NCBI RefSeq assembly: GCF_020037125.1
Contig: NZ_JAIQDG010000001.1
Location: forward strand, 124,001-188,000
Source: Myxococcus sp. RHSTA-1-4
Lineage (GTDB): Bacteria > Myxococcota > Myxococcia > Myxococcales > Myxococcaceae
Reading direction: 5' to 3'
DNA length: 64,000 bases
Each line of letters opens with the position of its first letter. The stretch's first letter is position 1. Below the pieces are notes generated by a model. It made no database searches. It was not told the origin of the DNA and was given only the letters and a program-made list of their open reading frames with translations. The translations under genes were made by a program, and so were the position numbers. Of the stretch, positions 1-9,519 are shown piece by piece.

Positions 1-121
1 GAGCGGACGCTGACACCCCTCTTCCGGACATACGCGGGTGGCATCCGCCTTGCCAGACAGAGACGTGGGCACGGCTGCCCGCATCGGGCCAGCCGGATGG
101 TCTTTTTTCAGGATGGTGGCG

Positions 122-1714
122 ATGACGCGCGGATGGCGTTGGGCGGGCGCGCTCTTGATGGCGGGCGCGATGTGGACGGTGGGCTGCACCTCCGAGGGCA
201 GCGACGAGTCGGAGCGGGGCAACCCGGGGATGGACGACCCCGGCCCCCAGGACGAGCGGCCGGGCGACCCGCCGCCAACCCCGGACCCGCTTCCGGATGC
301 GGGAGGCGTGCCGGACGGAGGCCCGGGCGAGGAACCCGACTCGGGCACGCAGCCTCCGGACGGAGGGACGCAGGTGCCTCCCGACGGGGGCACGCAGACA
401 CCTCCTCCGGGAGGGAGCGTGGAGATTCCGCCCCTGCCCTCGGCACCGGGCTGGACGTTCTACGGCGTGGAGCAGGGCGGCCCGGAGCGGGTGTACGGGG
501 TGACGGCGGACGAGGGCGGCAACCTCTGGGTGGCCGGCGGCGTGCAGGGCCTCTTCCTGCTGCGGCCCGGCGCGGAGAAGCTGGAGCGCTTCGGCCTGGA
601 GCACGGCCTGCGGCCCTACGGCTACCTGCCGGATGGCAGCGCGCCTCCGGGGCCGAAGTACCTCAAGGTCATCTCCGTGTCCGGAGGCCCCGCGGGCACC
701 GTGTTCGTGGGCTACGAGGGCATGCCCGGCAATGGCACGGACCACTGCGAGAGCAACTGGGACGGCCCCACTCCGGACGCGGCGCGCTACAAGAGCGGCG
801 ACGCGGACAAGGTGACGCTGCTGAAGGACGGCTCGCTGAGCGTCGTCCACTACGACATCTTCTCCGGCCCCGGCGTGGTGCGGGACGAGCTGCGGGGGCG
901 GGAGAAGCTCTGCAGCATCCTCCGCATCCGCTACGACAAGAGTACGAAGAGCGTCTGGTTCGGAGGCAACCACGGCTTCGCGCGCGGCGAGGCCGAGTTC
1001 AAGGGCGCGCCCATGTGCAACGGGCAGCTCGGCTGCTCCGGCGTGCTGGAGCACGTACACCCGCACATCAACGCGCTGAACGCCGCGGGTGACGTGATTC
1101 TGCTGACGGACGCGTACTACGGCGTGGGGCTCGCGGAGAACGGCGACGTCTGGTTCGGCGGCTCGGACCGCTCCACGCGCTTCCTCTACGGCACGCACGG
1201 CGGCAACTTCTGGCGCGCGCAGGCGGGCACGGAGAACAACGCCTCCAACAAGCTGGACCTCTGGCCGGACGCGAAGCCCGAGTACTCCAAGCCGGGCGAG
1301 CGCGTGCCGGACCACGTCTCCGGCGTGGCGGTGGCGCGGGACGGCTCGGTGTGGGTGAGCTCGTTCAGCAACGGCCTGGCGCACCTGGACGCGAGCGGCA
1401 ACGTCACGCGCCGCATGGACCAGAGGTCGGGCCTGGTCGACAAGCACCTCTCCGCCATCGCCCTGGACCCGGCGGACGGCAGCATCTGGACGGGCGGAAG
1501 CTGGGGCGGCGGCCTCTCCCGCGTGAAGGGCGGGGCCGTCACCAACTACAGCCTGACGGTGTTCGACCGGAAGTACGTCATGTCGCGCATCAGCGACATC
1601 CAGGCGGACACCTCTGGCGGGAAGCGCCGCATGCTGGTGGCCTTCATGGGCCACGACGACCCCGTCACCAGGCGGTGGGTGACGGGCGGCATCGGCGTCT
1701 ACACGGGTGACTGA
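122..1714 (+). CDS. Beta-propeller-like surface lipoprotein
   Basis: A 530-residue predicted lipoprotein of unknown function. The chosen ATG gives a short basic N-terminus, a hydrophobic stretch and a lipobox ending TVGC with the lipidated Cys near residue 22; an ATG three codons upstream is possible. After the Cys comes a long low-complexity linker rich in Pro, Gly and Asp, then a domain with repeated short motifs such as VWFGG, DVWFGG and SVWVSS spaced at roughly blade length, as in two-component-regulator-type propellers (Reg_prop). No catalytic motif is visible. It is followed 143 bases later by an outer-membrane barrel gene on the same strand, so the two may be cotranscribed. The propeller assignment is inferred from the repeats; the lipoprotein assignment is firmer. 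Confidence 0.75.
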   Translation: MTRGWRWAGALLMAGAMWTVGCTSEGSDESERGNPGMDDPGPQDERPGDPPPTPDPLPDAGGVPDGGPGEEPDSGTQPPDGGTQVPPDGGTQTPPPGGSVEIPPLPSAPGWTFYGVEQGGPERVYGVTADEGGNLWVAGGVQGLFLLRPGAEKLERFGLEHGLRPYGYLPDGSAPPGPKYLKVISVSGGPAGTVFVGYEGMPGNGTDHCESNWDGPTPDAARYKSGDADKVTLLKDGSLSVVHYDIFSGPGVVRDELRGREKLCSILRIRYDKSTKSVWFGGNHGFARGEAEFKGAPMCNGQLGCSGVLEHVHPHINALNAAGDVILLTDAYYGVGLAENGDVWFGGSDRSTRFLYGTHGGNFWRAQAGTENNASNKLDLWPDAKPEYSKPGERVPDHVSGVAVARDGSVWVSSFSNGLAHLDASGNVTRRMDQRSGLVDKHLSAIALDPADGSIWTGGSWGGGLSRVKGGAVTNYSLTVFDRKYVMSRISDIQADTSGGKRRMLVAFMGHDDPVTRRWVTGGIGVYTGD

Positions 1715-1857
1715 GCACCCCCTCCCGGCGTGAAGGCACGGCGGCCGGCCTCCTCGTGGGGCGGCCGCCGTTGCGATTCCGCCCTTTGAGCTTCCGCGCA
1801 TTGCTAGGATGGCCCACGCAAATCATCCTGGGGGTTCTCCTGGTAATGGGTTGGCTC

Positions 1858-2436
1858 ATGCGTTTTGCGGTCCTGAATGCGGTCCTGCTGCTCCTGGTCT
1901 CTGGCAATGCCCACGCACAAGAGGATTCGGGCTCCTCCAGGGGCACCTCCGCCCTCCGCCAGCCGGGCGGGCTCTTCGACACGAGCAGCACCGAGCGAGG
2001 CCCGACGCTGTCGTTCTTCGGCATCCTGCCGTGGTGGTACGGATTCGGCGCCGGCGCCGGGGCGCGTTACACGCTGCCCATCGTCAAGGATGGGTTCATC
2101 TCCAACTTGAATGACTCCGTCGAGCTGGAGTTCGGAGGCGACTTCTGGTTCGCCAACTACGGGGCGCTCGGCGCGGACTACGGCTACACGGGGCTGGCGA
2201 TTCCCGCCGAGGGGCGCTGGACGTTCCACATCACGCCGAAGTTCTCGGCCTACGGCAAGGTGGCCCTCGGGTACGCGTTCCACTTCTGGTCGGACGACGT
2301 TGGTGACGACTTCGACACGGGCCACGTGTACTGGGACGCCACCTCGGGCGTCCTGTACCAGCTCAGCGACTCCATGTGGCTGCGTGGCGAAGTGGGCTAT
2401 GCCGGCCTCAAGGCCGGCATCGGCCTGAAGTTCTGA
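1858..2436 (+). CDS. Secreted outer-membrane beta-barrel-like protein
   Basis: About 192 residues with a clear signal peptide (hydrophobic LLLLV core, cleavage after AHA near residue 20). The mature part has alternating aromatic and polar residues, many Gly, Tyr and Trp, and ends in a beta-strand with a terminal Phe (GIGLKF). A C-terminal aromatic is typical of outer-membrane barrels recognised by the Bam complex. It is probably a small eight-stranded barrel of unknown role. Start choice: ATG at 1858 gives the best signal peptide; ATG at 1846 in frame is the alternative. A strong hairpin follows the stop codon at once, suggesting that transcription ends here. Confidence 0.75.
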   Translation: MRFAVLNAVLLLLVSGNAHAQEDSGSSRGTSALRQPGGLFDTSSTERGPTLSFFGILPWWYGFGAGAGARYTLPIVKDGFISNLNDSVELEFGGDFWFANYGALGADYGYTGLAIPAEGRWTFHITPKFSAYGKVALGYAFHFWSDDVGDDFDTGHVYWDATSGVLYQLSDSMWLRGEVGYAGLKAGIGLKF

Positions 2437-2439
2437 GGT

Positions 2440-2456
2440 CCCGGGCCCAGCCCGGG
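2440..2456 (+). terminator. GC-rich hairpin after barrel gene
   Basis: A perfect 7-bp inverted repeat (CCCGGGC, loop CCA, GCCCGGG) begins four bases after the stop codon of the barrel gene. There is no T-run, which is common in high-GC genomes, so termination is inferred from position and stem only. Confidence 0.45.
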
Positions 2457-2663
2457 TGTCCTACTCCGGCAGCGCCCTGTCCTTCTGGAACAGGGCCTGC
2501 TGGCGGCTGGTGAGAGGCAGCAGGGAGCGGTGACGCAGTGGGCCGACCGACCTGGCAGGTCCCCTTCCCGCCCGGAAACGCCCGCCCGCCCGCCTGGCGG
2601 GCGTCGGCCCGGGGTACAGGAAGTCACCACACGGCGTGAAGCCGTCTAGAATCCCCGCCCGTC

Positions 2664-4028
<1,365 letters not shown>

Positions 4029-4038
4029 CGCCCGGCCG

Positions 4039-4833
4039 TCAGCGCGGCGCGCACGCCGGGTCCAGCAGCTCCGGCCGGTATTCGAAGTGCATCGTGTCGT
4101 AGTGGTACCAGCGGCCTCCCCAGATGAAGCCCTCCGCCTCGAAGGCGTCCACGATGGCCTGGGGCACGGTGTTGGCCCAGCGCAACGGCTGGTGCTTCGG
4201 CTGCCACTCCCAGTAGTGCGCGCGTGACGGATTGAGGTCGATGGACACGCCGTAGGAGTGCGCGCTCTGCCGGTTCGTGTTGGCGATCTTCCGCCAGTGG
4301 AACGTGCCGCCCAGGTTCGTGAGGAAGGGCTTCAGCGACGCATCCTTCGCGAGCAGCGCCTCCAGCCGCGCGGCCACGCGCCGGAACGCGGGCGCCACCT
4401 TGCGATGCACCTTCAAGCGCTGGCCGAGGAAGCGGATGGGCACCACGTCCACCCGGTCCTCGGACGCGCCGTAGGCCGCGTGGAAGAGCGGGTCGAAGCG
4501 GATGCGGCCGGGGTCCTCGTCCTCGCGAGTCACCGGCGCCAGCGGGCCCGTGCGGTACGGAATGGACAGCGTGTCCTCCAGGTCCGGTGACTCCAGCTTC
4601 TCCTCGAAGGACTTCGCGCGCCCGTCGTTGAACGGGTATGTGCGCCCGTCCGGGAGCCGGAAGCCCCAGCCCGACTCCAGGCGCACCGGGCTCAGCACGG
4701 GGTACCACTTCGCCAGGCAGGCCAGGGGCGCGGGAGGTACGTCCACCGAAGGGACTCCGGCGTCGGTGGCCGGAGCAGCGCACGGCGCGAGCAGCAGTCC
4801 GCCCACCAGCAGGAGCGAGGAACGCGAGTTCAT
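4039..4833 (-). CDS. M15-family peptidase (D-Ala-D-Ala carboxypeptidase-like)
   Basis: A 264-residue secreted protein with the zinc peptidase signature of family M15: SAHSYGVSIDLN supplies His and Asp metal ligands, and a later YHYDTMHFEY supplies the third His. Such enzymes cut peptidoglycan cross-links or stem peptides. The N-terminus from the chosen ATG (MNSRSS) is a signal peptide; it contains LAPC, a poor lipobox because of the Pro before Cys, so cleavage by signal peptidase I after APA is as likely as lipidation. An upstream in-frame start would add 29 residues with no signal character. A divergent promoter region of about 130 bases lies between it and the DUF3332 gene. Confidence 0.88.
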   Translation of the reverse strand: MNSRSSLLLVGGLLLAPCAAPATDAGVPSVDVPPAPLACLAKWYPVLSPVRLESGWGFRLPDGRTYPFNDGRAKSFEEKLESPDLEDTLSIPYRTGPLAPVTREDEDPGRIRFDPLFHAAYGASEDRVDVVPIRFLGQRLKVHRKVAPAFRRVAARLEALLAKDASLKPFLTNLGGTFHWRKIANTNRQSAHSYGVSIDLNPSRAHYWEWQPKHQPLRWANTVPQAIVDAFEAEGFIWGGRWYHYDTMHFEYRPELLDPACAPR

Positions 4834-4964
4834 GCCCCACCCCCGCCGCCAGTCGCGGGGAATTGCCGACCAGCGGACGTCACCACGAACGGGCGGTGAC
4901 AGCGGCAGTGCCCGTGGCATGGTCTCACCGCACTCGCAGTCATGCCGCCCTCCGAGGAGGATCC

Positions 4965-5615
4965 ATGATGAAGCGTCCGTCCCCCTGGCTCGCCGTGCTG
5001 TGCGCGGGTTTCATTTCCATGCATGCCACCGGTTGCTTCGGCCAGTTCAAGCTCACGCAGGCCATCTGGAAATTCAACAAGAACATCTCGGGCGAGAAGT
5101 TCGTGCAGTGGTTGATGTTCCTCGTGCTCGTCATCGTCCCTGTCTACGAGATTGGCGCGCTCATCGACGCGCTCATCATCAACAGCATCGAGTTCTGGAG
5201 CGGCAGCAACCCCGTGTCGAGCAGCGTGGACGGCACGGACGATGGCACCCGCGTCGTCAAGCTCGGCCCCACGGACACGCTGCGCCTGTCCCGTGACGCG
5301 GAGAGCGGCGTGATGCGCCTGGAGCTGGACCGCGAGGGCCAGGAACCCATCGTGCGCTACTTCGAGCCGCTGGAGGACGGCATGGTCGTCCGCGACGAGG
5401 CCGGCGCCCTGCTCGTCCAGGCCCGCGAGGCGGCCGACGGCGCGGTGGCGGTGACGGACGCGGCCGGCACCACCCTGACGGTGCACTCGAGCGAGGCGCT
5501 CGCGGTCGCCCGCCGCGTGTACGAGGAGGGCGGCGCCGCGGCGCTCGCGAAGCACACCGTGGCGCGGACGGCCGTGTCCCATGGCCTCGCGCTCAGCGCC
5601 TGTGTGACTCCGTAG
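4965..5615 (+). CDS. DUF3332-family membrane-associated protein
   Basis: A 216-residue protein starting at ATG 4965 with a strong ribosome-binding site (GAGGAGG) just upstream. Residues 1-25 form a signal or lipoprotein-type segment ending in a Cys (TGCF), followed by the conserved block around FKLTQAIWKFNKNI and a second hydrophobic helix (WLMFLVLVIVPVYEIGALI). This N-terminal pattern is the DUF3332 signature found in delta-proteobacteria and Bdellovibrio, where function is unknown. The rest is an acidic beta-rich domain without recognisable catalytic residues. Confidence 0.8.
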   Translation: MMKRPSPWLAVLCAGFISMHATGCFGQFKLTQAIWKFNKNISGEKFVQWLMFLVLVIVPVYEIGALIDALIINSIEFWSGSNPVSSSVDGTDDGTRVVKLGPTDTLRLSRDAESGVMRLELDREGQEPIVRYFEPLEDGMVVRDEAGALLVQAREAADGAVAVTDAAGTTLTVHSSEALAVARRVYEEGGAAALAKHTVARTAVSHGLALSACVTP

Positions 5616-5645
5616 CCACGCCGGAAGCACCCGGTTCGTCAGAGG

Positions 5646-5675
5646 CCGGAGCGCTTCGCGCCTCGGACGCTCCGG
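5646..5675 (+). terminator. Inverted repeat after DUF3332 gene
   Basis: An 8-bp inverted repeat (CCGGAGCG and CGCTCCGG) with a 14-base loop lies 30 bases after the stop codon. It is a candidate factor-independent terminator without a T-tract. Confidence 0.35.
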
Positions 5676-5760
5676 CGGCGCCGACGGGTGGCGCGCCCGG
5701 CCCATCCCCTCGGGGGCCCGGTTTCCTCCGGGCCCAGGCCCCCTGCTACCGTGCATTGCC

Positions 5761-6819
5761 ATGTCGGCGCTGGTGCTCGGTGGTTCGGCGGTCGTCCCGT
5801 CGCTGTTGCTCTTCTGGTACGTCTACGCGCGGGACAAGCGGCCGGAGCCCCATGGCCTGCTGCTCCGCACGTTCCTCCTCGGCGCCGTCATCTGCATCCC
5901 CGTGGTGCCCACGGCCATGGCGCTCCAGTCGCTCGGCGAGCCCTTCGCCATGGGCATCTGGGGCTCCGCGCTGGTGCGGGCCTACCTCGGCGCCGCCATT
6001 CCCGAGGAGGTCTTCAAGTTCCTCGTCCTCTACGGCTACGTCTGGCGCAAGCCCGCCTTCGACGAGCCGCTGGACGGCGTGGTGTACGGCGCCACCGCCT
6101 CGCTCGGCTTCGCGACGCTGGAGAACATCCTCTACGTCGGTGAGCATGGCTTCGAGGTGGCCATCCTGCGCGCCCTCACCGCCGTGCCGGGCCATGCCTT
6201 CACCGGCGTGGTGATGGGCGCCTTCGTCGGCCGCGCGAAGCTCGCCGCGCCGGAGCAGCGCTTCGGCCTGCTCGCCGCCGGGCTCGGCTGGGCCACGCTG
6301 CTGCACGGCGCCTACGACACCTTCCTGATGACGAATACCGGGTACGCCGTGCTCGCGTTCGGCGTGCTCCTCATCGAGGTGCAGTGGGGCCGCAAGCTCT
6401 ACCGCAAGCTCCAGTCCGAGCAGCTCGCGCACATGGCCGCGCCCGTCCTCGTGTCCGAGAGTGTCCTCGTCGCCCGGGAGGCGATGGTGATGCGCGGCCC
6501 GGGTGTCCAGGTGGCCACCGCGAGCGCCGTCCTGGTGGGCACGGAGCGGTGGGAGACTCCGCCACCGCCCCGCTCCCTCGGAGCGCCCCGCCGCACGGCG
6601 GGCGCCTGGGTGAAGCTCGTCATCGGCGGACTGGGGCTGACGGCCTGCGGCCTCTGGTGGCTCGGCATCTACTCCGTCCTGTCCGGGTACTCATTCCGTG
6701 AGCCGGCGGAGTACGCCGCCTGGGGACTGATGTTCGCCTTCTCCCTCGGCTTCACGTTCCTGTTCTTCTGGCTGTTCCGCTCGGGACTGCGAGGGCCCAT
6801 GGCCCTCCCCGAGCGGTGA
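5761..6819 (+). CDS. PrsW-family intramembrane metalloprotease
   Basis: A 352-residue polytopic membrane protein. The PrsW/CPBP-type signature is present: PEEVFKF (Glu82, Glu83) in one helix, FATLENI (Glu121) in the next, PGHAFTG (His145) and LHGAYD (His near 183) in later helices; these are the expected metal-binding and catalytic positions. PrsW in Bacillus cleaves an anti-sigma factor at site 1; whether this protein does so is unknown and no anti-sigma gene is adjacent. The C-terminal 120 residues carry two further hydrophobic helices after a polar linker, making it longer than the minimal family core. The ATG at 5761 opens directly into a hydrophobic helix. Confidence 0.88.
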   Translation: MSALVLGGSAVVPSLLLFWYVYARDKRPEPHGLLLRTFLLGAVICIPVVPTAMALQSLGEPFAMGIWGSALVRAYLGAAIPEEVFKFLVLYGYVWRKPAFDEPLDGVVYGATASLGFATLENILYVGEHGFEVAILRALTAVPGHAFTGVVMGAFVGRAKLAAPEQRFGLLAAGLGWATLLHGAYDTFLMTNTGYAVLAFGVLLIEVQWGRKLYRKLQSEQLAHMAAPVLVSESVLVAREAMVMRGPGVQVATASAVLVGTERWETPPPPRSLGAPRRTAGAWVKLVIGGLGLTACGLWWLGIYSVLSGYSFREPAEYAAWGLMFAFSLGFTFLFFWLFRSGLRGPMALPER

Positions 6820-6833
6820 CAGCCCGCGGGCGC

Positions 6834-7391
6834 CTACGGAGGAGGTACGCCCGCGTCCAGCAGCTCTCCCGGCTCAGGACCGAAGCTCGCGTCCAGCGCC
6901 GTCGCGGCGAAGGTGCCCTCCAGGTTGCGGCCGGCGCCGTAGCCCTCGCCCTTGCGGAAGGACATGGAGAAGTTCCCCCGCGTGTTCTCCCCCGGGTTGC
7001 CGCCCTCCTCCAGCTCCAGGTCGCCCTTCTCCACCGGAGCGAAGACGCGCGCCGGCTCACCCGCGTTGAGGTGCACCACCGAGGCCCGCGCCTGCCCCGA
7101 CGGCGTGGTGCCCGCCAGGTCCACCTTCGCGCCGGGCCGCAGCTCCAGCCCCTCGGTGGCCACCGTGAGCCGCGCCACCAAGTCCACGTCGAGCTGGTTG
7201 TTCCGGTAGTAGCTCACCTGCAGCGCCTCGGCGTTGCGGAGCACCTCCACGCGGGAGATGTCCCCCAGCGGGAAGAGCTCCGACACGCTGCCGGCCAGCT
7301 CATTGTCCGACAGCCCGCACGCCGTCAGGCCCGCGCCGAGCGCCAGGCCCGCCAGCCCCACCGCCGCCAGTGCACGGACGGCCCGGCTCAT
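6834..7391 (-). CDS. Small lipoprotein, paralogue of a Glt/Nfs-like operon lipoprotein
   Basis: A 185-residue predicted lipoprotein (lipobox LTAC, Cys near residue 25) of unknown function. It shares, over nearly its whole length, a pattern with the lipoprotein encoded at 43085-43600: GSVSEL shortly after the Cys, PAR-F-P in the middle, and a final block of the form GNFSMSF...EGTFAATA against GDFHVTF...GSFEATV. The two are therefore likely paralogues. The start codon overlaps the stop of the upstream lipoprotein gene by four bases (ATGA), so both are translated from one transcript. The C-terminal PPP tail looks disordered. Confidence 0.8.
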   Translation of the reverse strand: MSRAVRALAAVGLAGLALGAGLTACGLSDNELAGSVSELFPLGDISRVEVLRNAEALQVSYYRNNQLDVDLVARLTVATEGLELRPGAKVDLAGTTPSGQARASVVHLNAGEPARVFAPVEKGDLELEEGGNPGENTRGNFSMSFRKGEGYGAGRNLEGTFAATALDASFGPEPGELLDAGVPPP

Positions 7392-8731
7392 TTCTCCACC
7401 GCGAGCTTCAGGGCGCCGTTGTCCGGCGCCACCACGGGCGCCCGGTACAGGACGACGCGCTTGCCGGTGGACAGGTACGCCAGCTTCGGAGACCAGCCGC
7501 CGCCGGCGTCCACCAGCGTCTCCCGCCAGATGCCGGCGATGCGCGTGGACACCACCAGCTCGTCGTCACCCGGGTTGCAGGACGTGTCGTTGCGGCCCGA
7601 CTCCAGCGCGCAGACGTAGTAGGCGATGGACGGCTCGTGGTTCACCGGGTCGAACGCCAGCGACGGGTACCAGCCGCCGGTGCCGGAGTTGTACACCGGG
7701 TCCGGCGTGGACCAGTCCGCGGCCGCGGTGCACTTCGTCGCCGAGCTCTCGTCGCACTCGATATACGTGAGCTTGTCTCCAATCTTGTCCAGCACCGCGA
7801 TGCCGAAGCCCACCGTGGCGTCGTACGCCATCGAGGGACCGAGCTGCGCGTTGGCCACCTGCTGCACCCGCACCGGTGTGCTCCAGGTGGTGCCGTCCGT
7901 GTTGCGCCGCTGGAAGACGACGTCCGACCCGCTGGCCAGCGCGGCCTCGGGAACCAGGTCGTGGACCAGCGCCGGCTGCGCCCCCGCCATGATGAGCGAG
8001 AGGTGGCCGCCGTAGCCCTGCTTGTCGTTGCCGCCCGCCGTCACCACGCGGGTCTGCCACGCCGTGGGGCCGCCAATGGCCATCTCCAGGTCGCTCGCCT
8101 CCCAGTCCTGGCGCCCGAAGTTGCCCTGGTGTCCGTCCCGGTACGCGACGAGCGCCTGGCTGCCGGAGAAGACGATGGAGGCATTGAGGCCCACCAGGAA
8201 GCCGCTGTCGCTCACCGGGTTGCCCGCCACCGCCTGGTCGGAGCGTGTCACCGCGATGCGCTCCGTCCACGTGCCATCGGCATTCCGGTACGACACCGCC
8301 AGGTCGCTCTGGTACCAGAACGTCGAGTCGTCACGGCCACCGCCCAGGTACGCAATCGCCGGCTGCCCGTTGGGCCCGAAGGCCAGGGACAGGCCGTACA
8401 CGCGCTGCACCTTCGCCACCACCGTCTCCACCGGCTTCAGCGAGCCGCCTTCGAACTCGTGGTAGCGCAACGCGAAGTCGGGCGCGTTGTTCGTCTGGGT
8501 GCCCAGCTTGACGTAGTACGCCATGCCGATGCGGTCCTGCGGGCCCACCGCCAGCGCGATGGAGGAAATCTGGTGGAACTCGCTGGGGCTCGTGTCCACC
8601 ACCAGCCGGGTGAAGTTCGAGTTCTGGTTGGGGTCATCCGGCGGCTTGGTGCCCGCGTCCGGGTTGGTCGGGCTGTCCTTGCCGCATCCCACCGCGAGCG
8701 CCAGGCCCAGTGCCCAGGCGTGCCGTTTCAT
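7388..8731 (-). CDS. Large secreted lipoprotein, probable beta-propeller
   Basis: A 447-residue lipoprotein. The ATG at 8731 is preferred because AAGGAG lies six bases upstream; an ATG two codons earlier would abut that site. The lipobox is AVGC (Cys near residue 16), followed by an Asp/Pro linker. The mature protein has repeated motifs of the type FGPNGQPAIAYLGG and SLAFDPVNHEPSIAYYV, spaced like blades of a propeller and resembling surface proteins with a sialidase-like or BNR-like fold. No catalytic residues were recognised. It is the first gene of a two-gene operon with the small lipoprotein downstream. The fold is inferred, not established. Confidence 0.78.
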   Translation of the reverse strand: MKRHAWALGLALAVGCGKDSPTNPDAGTKPPDDPNQNSNFTRLVVDTSPSEFHQISSIALAVGPQDRIGMAYYVKLGTQTNNAPDFALRYHEFEGGSLKPVETVVAKVQRVYGLSLAFGPNGQPAIAYLGGGRDDSTFWYQSDLAVSYRNADGTWTERIAVTRSDQAVAGNPVSDSGFLVGLNASIVFSGSQALVAYRDGHQGNFGRQDWEASDLEMAIGGPTAWQTRVVTAGGNDKQGYGGHLSLIMAGAQPALVHDLVPEAALASGSDVVFQRRNTDGTTWSTPVRVQQVANAQLGPSMAYDATVGFGIAVLDKIGDKLTYIECDESSATKCTAAADWSTPDPVYNSGTGGWYPSLAFDPVNHEPSIAYYVCALESGRNDTSCNPGDDELVVSTRIAGIWRETLVDAGGGWSPKLAYLSTGKRVVLYRAPVVAPDNGALKLAVEK

Positions 8732-8862
8732 GTGCATCTCCTTGCGTTGTCGGCCCTGCACGTCGTCGTGTCCATCCTACGCCAGCGAACCGTCATGGCG
8801 AGCAGCCGAGCAGGTTTCATCTTCAGCGCGATGCACGCCCCGCTGCGCTAGGCTTCCCGCCC

Positions 8863-9519
8863 ATGCCACGCACACGTTCCCCCCGCGGCCGCCTGTCCCG
8901 GCGCTCCTTCATCCAGCGGGCCTCCTTCCTCGGTGGAGGCGTGGTGCTGCTCGGCCCCGCCGCCTGCAAGCGCTCGGAAGAGAAGCCCAAGCCGCCACCC
9001 ACCGACACGGGCCCCCTGGGCGCCACCGCCGGCGGACAGGCGCTGCGCACCTTCTCAACCTTCGAGTACGCCGTGGTGGCCGCCGCCACCGAGCGCATCC
9101 TCCCCCGTGACGAGGACCCGGGCGCGCTGGACGCGGACGTGCCCGTCTACATCGACCGCATCCTCCAGACACCGGAGATGGAGCCCGTGCGGGACGACTT
9201 CATGGGGGGCGTGGCCGCGCTGGAGCGCCGCGCGCAGCGCACGTTCCAGAAGGGCTTCGCCGCCCTCACCCCCGCCCAGCAGGACGAGCTGCTCACCCTC
9301 TTCAAGGACAGCCCGCCCCGCAGCGGCGAGGCGCACTTCTTCGAGCTGCTCACGGTGATGACGCTGGAGGGCTTCCTCGGGGACCCGTCCTACGGCGGCA
9401 ACCAGGGGAAGGTGGGCTGGCGGCTGATGGGGTTCGACACCGTGGGCACCGTGGCCATGGCGCCCCCGGAAGGCCATGACGGGCCGAAGTGCCTGCGCAC
9501 GTGCGGAGTCCACAAGTGA
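8863..9519 (+). CDS. Gluconate 2-dehydrogenase subunit 3-family protein (Tat-exported small subunit)
   Basis: A 218-residue protein with a twin-arginine signal (SRRSFIQRASF, then a hydrophobic GGGVVLLGP segment and a Cys). The mature region matches the subunit-3 family (FSTFEYAVVAAATERILPRD, later VGWRLMGFD), the small gamma subunit that escorts the FAD catalytic subunit of periplasmic sugar or alcohol dehydrogenases through the Tat pathway. The catalytic GMC gene follows directly with a four-base overlap, so the two proteins should form one complex. No cytochrome c subunit gene is adjacent. The ATG at 8863 puts the twin arginines at residues 13-14. Confidence 0.9.
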   Translation: MPRTRSPRGRLSRRSFIQRASFLGGGVVLLGPAACKRSEEKPKPPPTDTGPLGATAGGQALRTFSTFEYAVVAAATERILPRDEDPGALDADVPVYIDRILQTPEMEPVRDDFMGGVAALERRAQRTFQKGFAALTPAQQDELLTLFKDSPPRSGEAHFFELLTVMTLEGFLGDPSYGGNQGKVGWRLMGFDTVGTVAMAPPEGHDGPKCLRTCGVHK

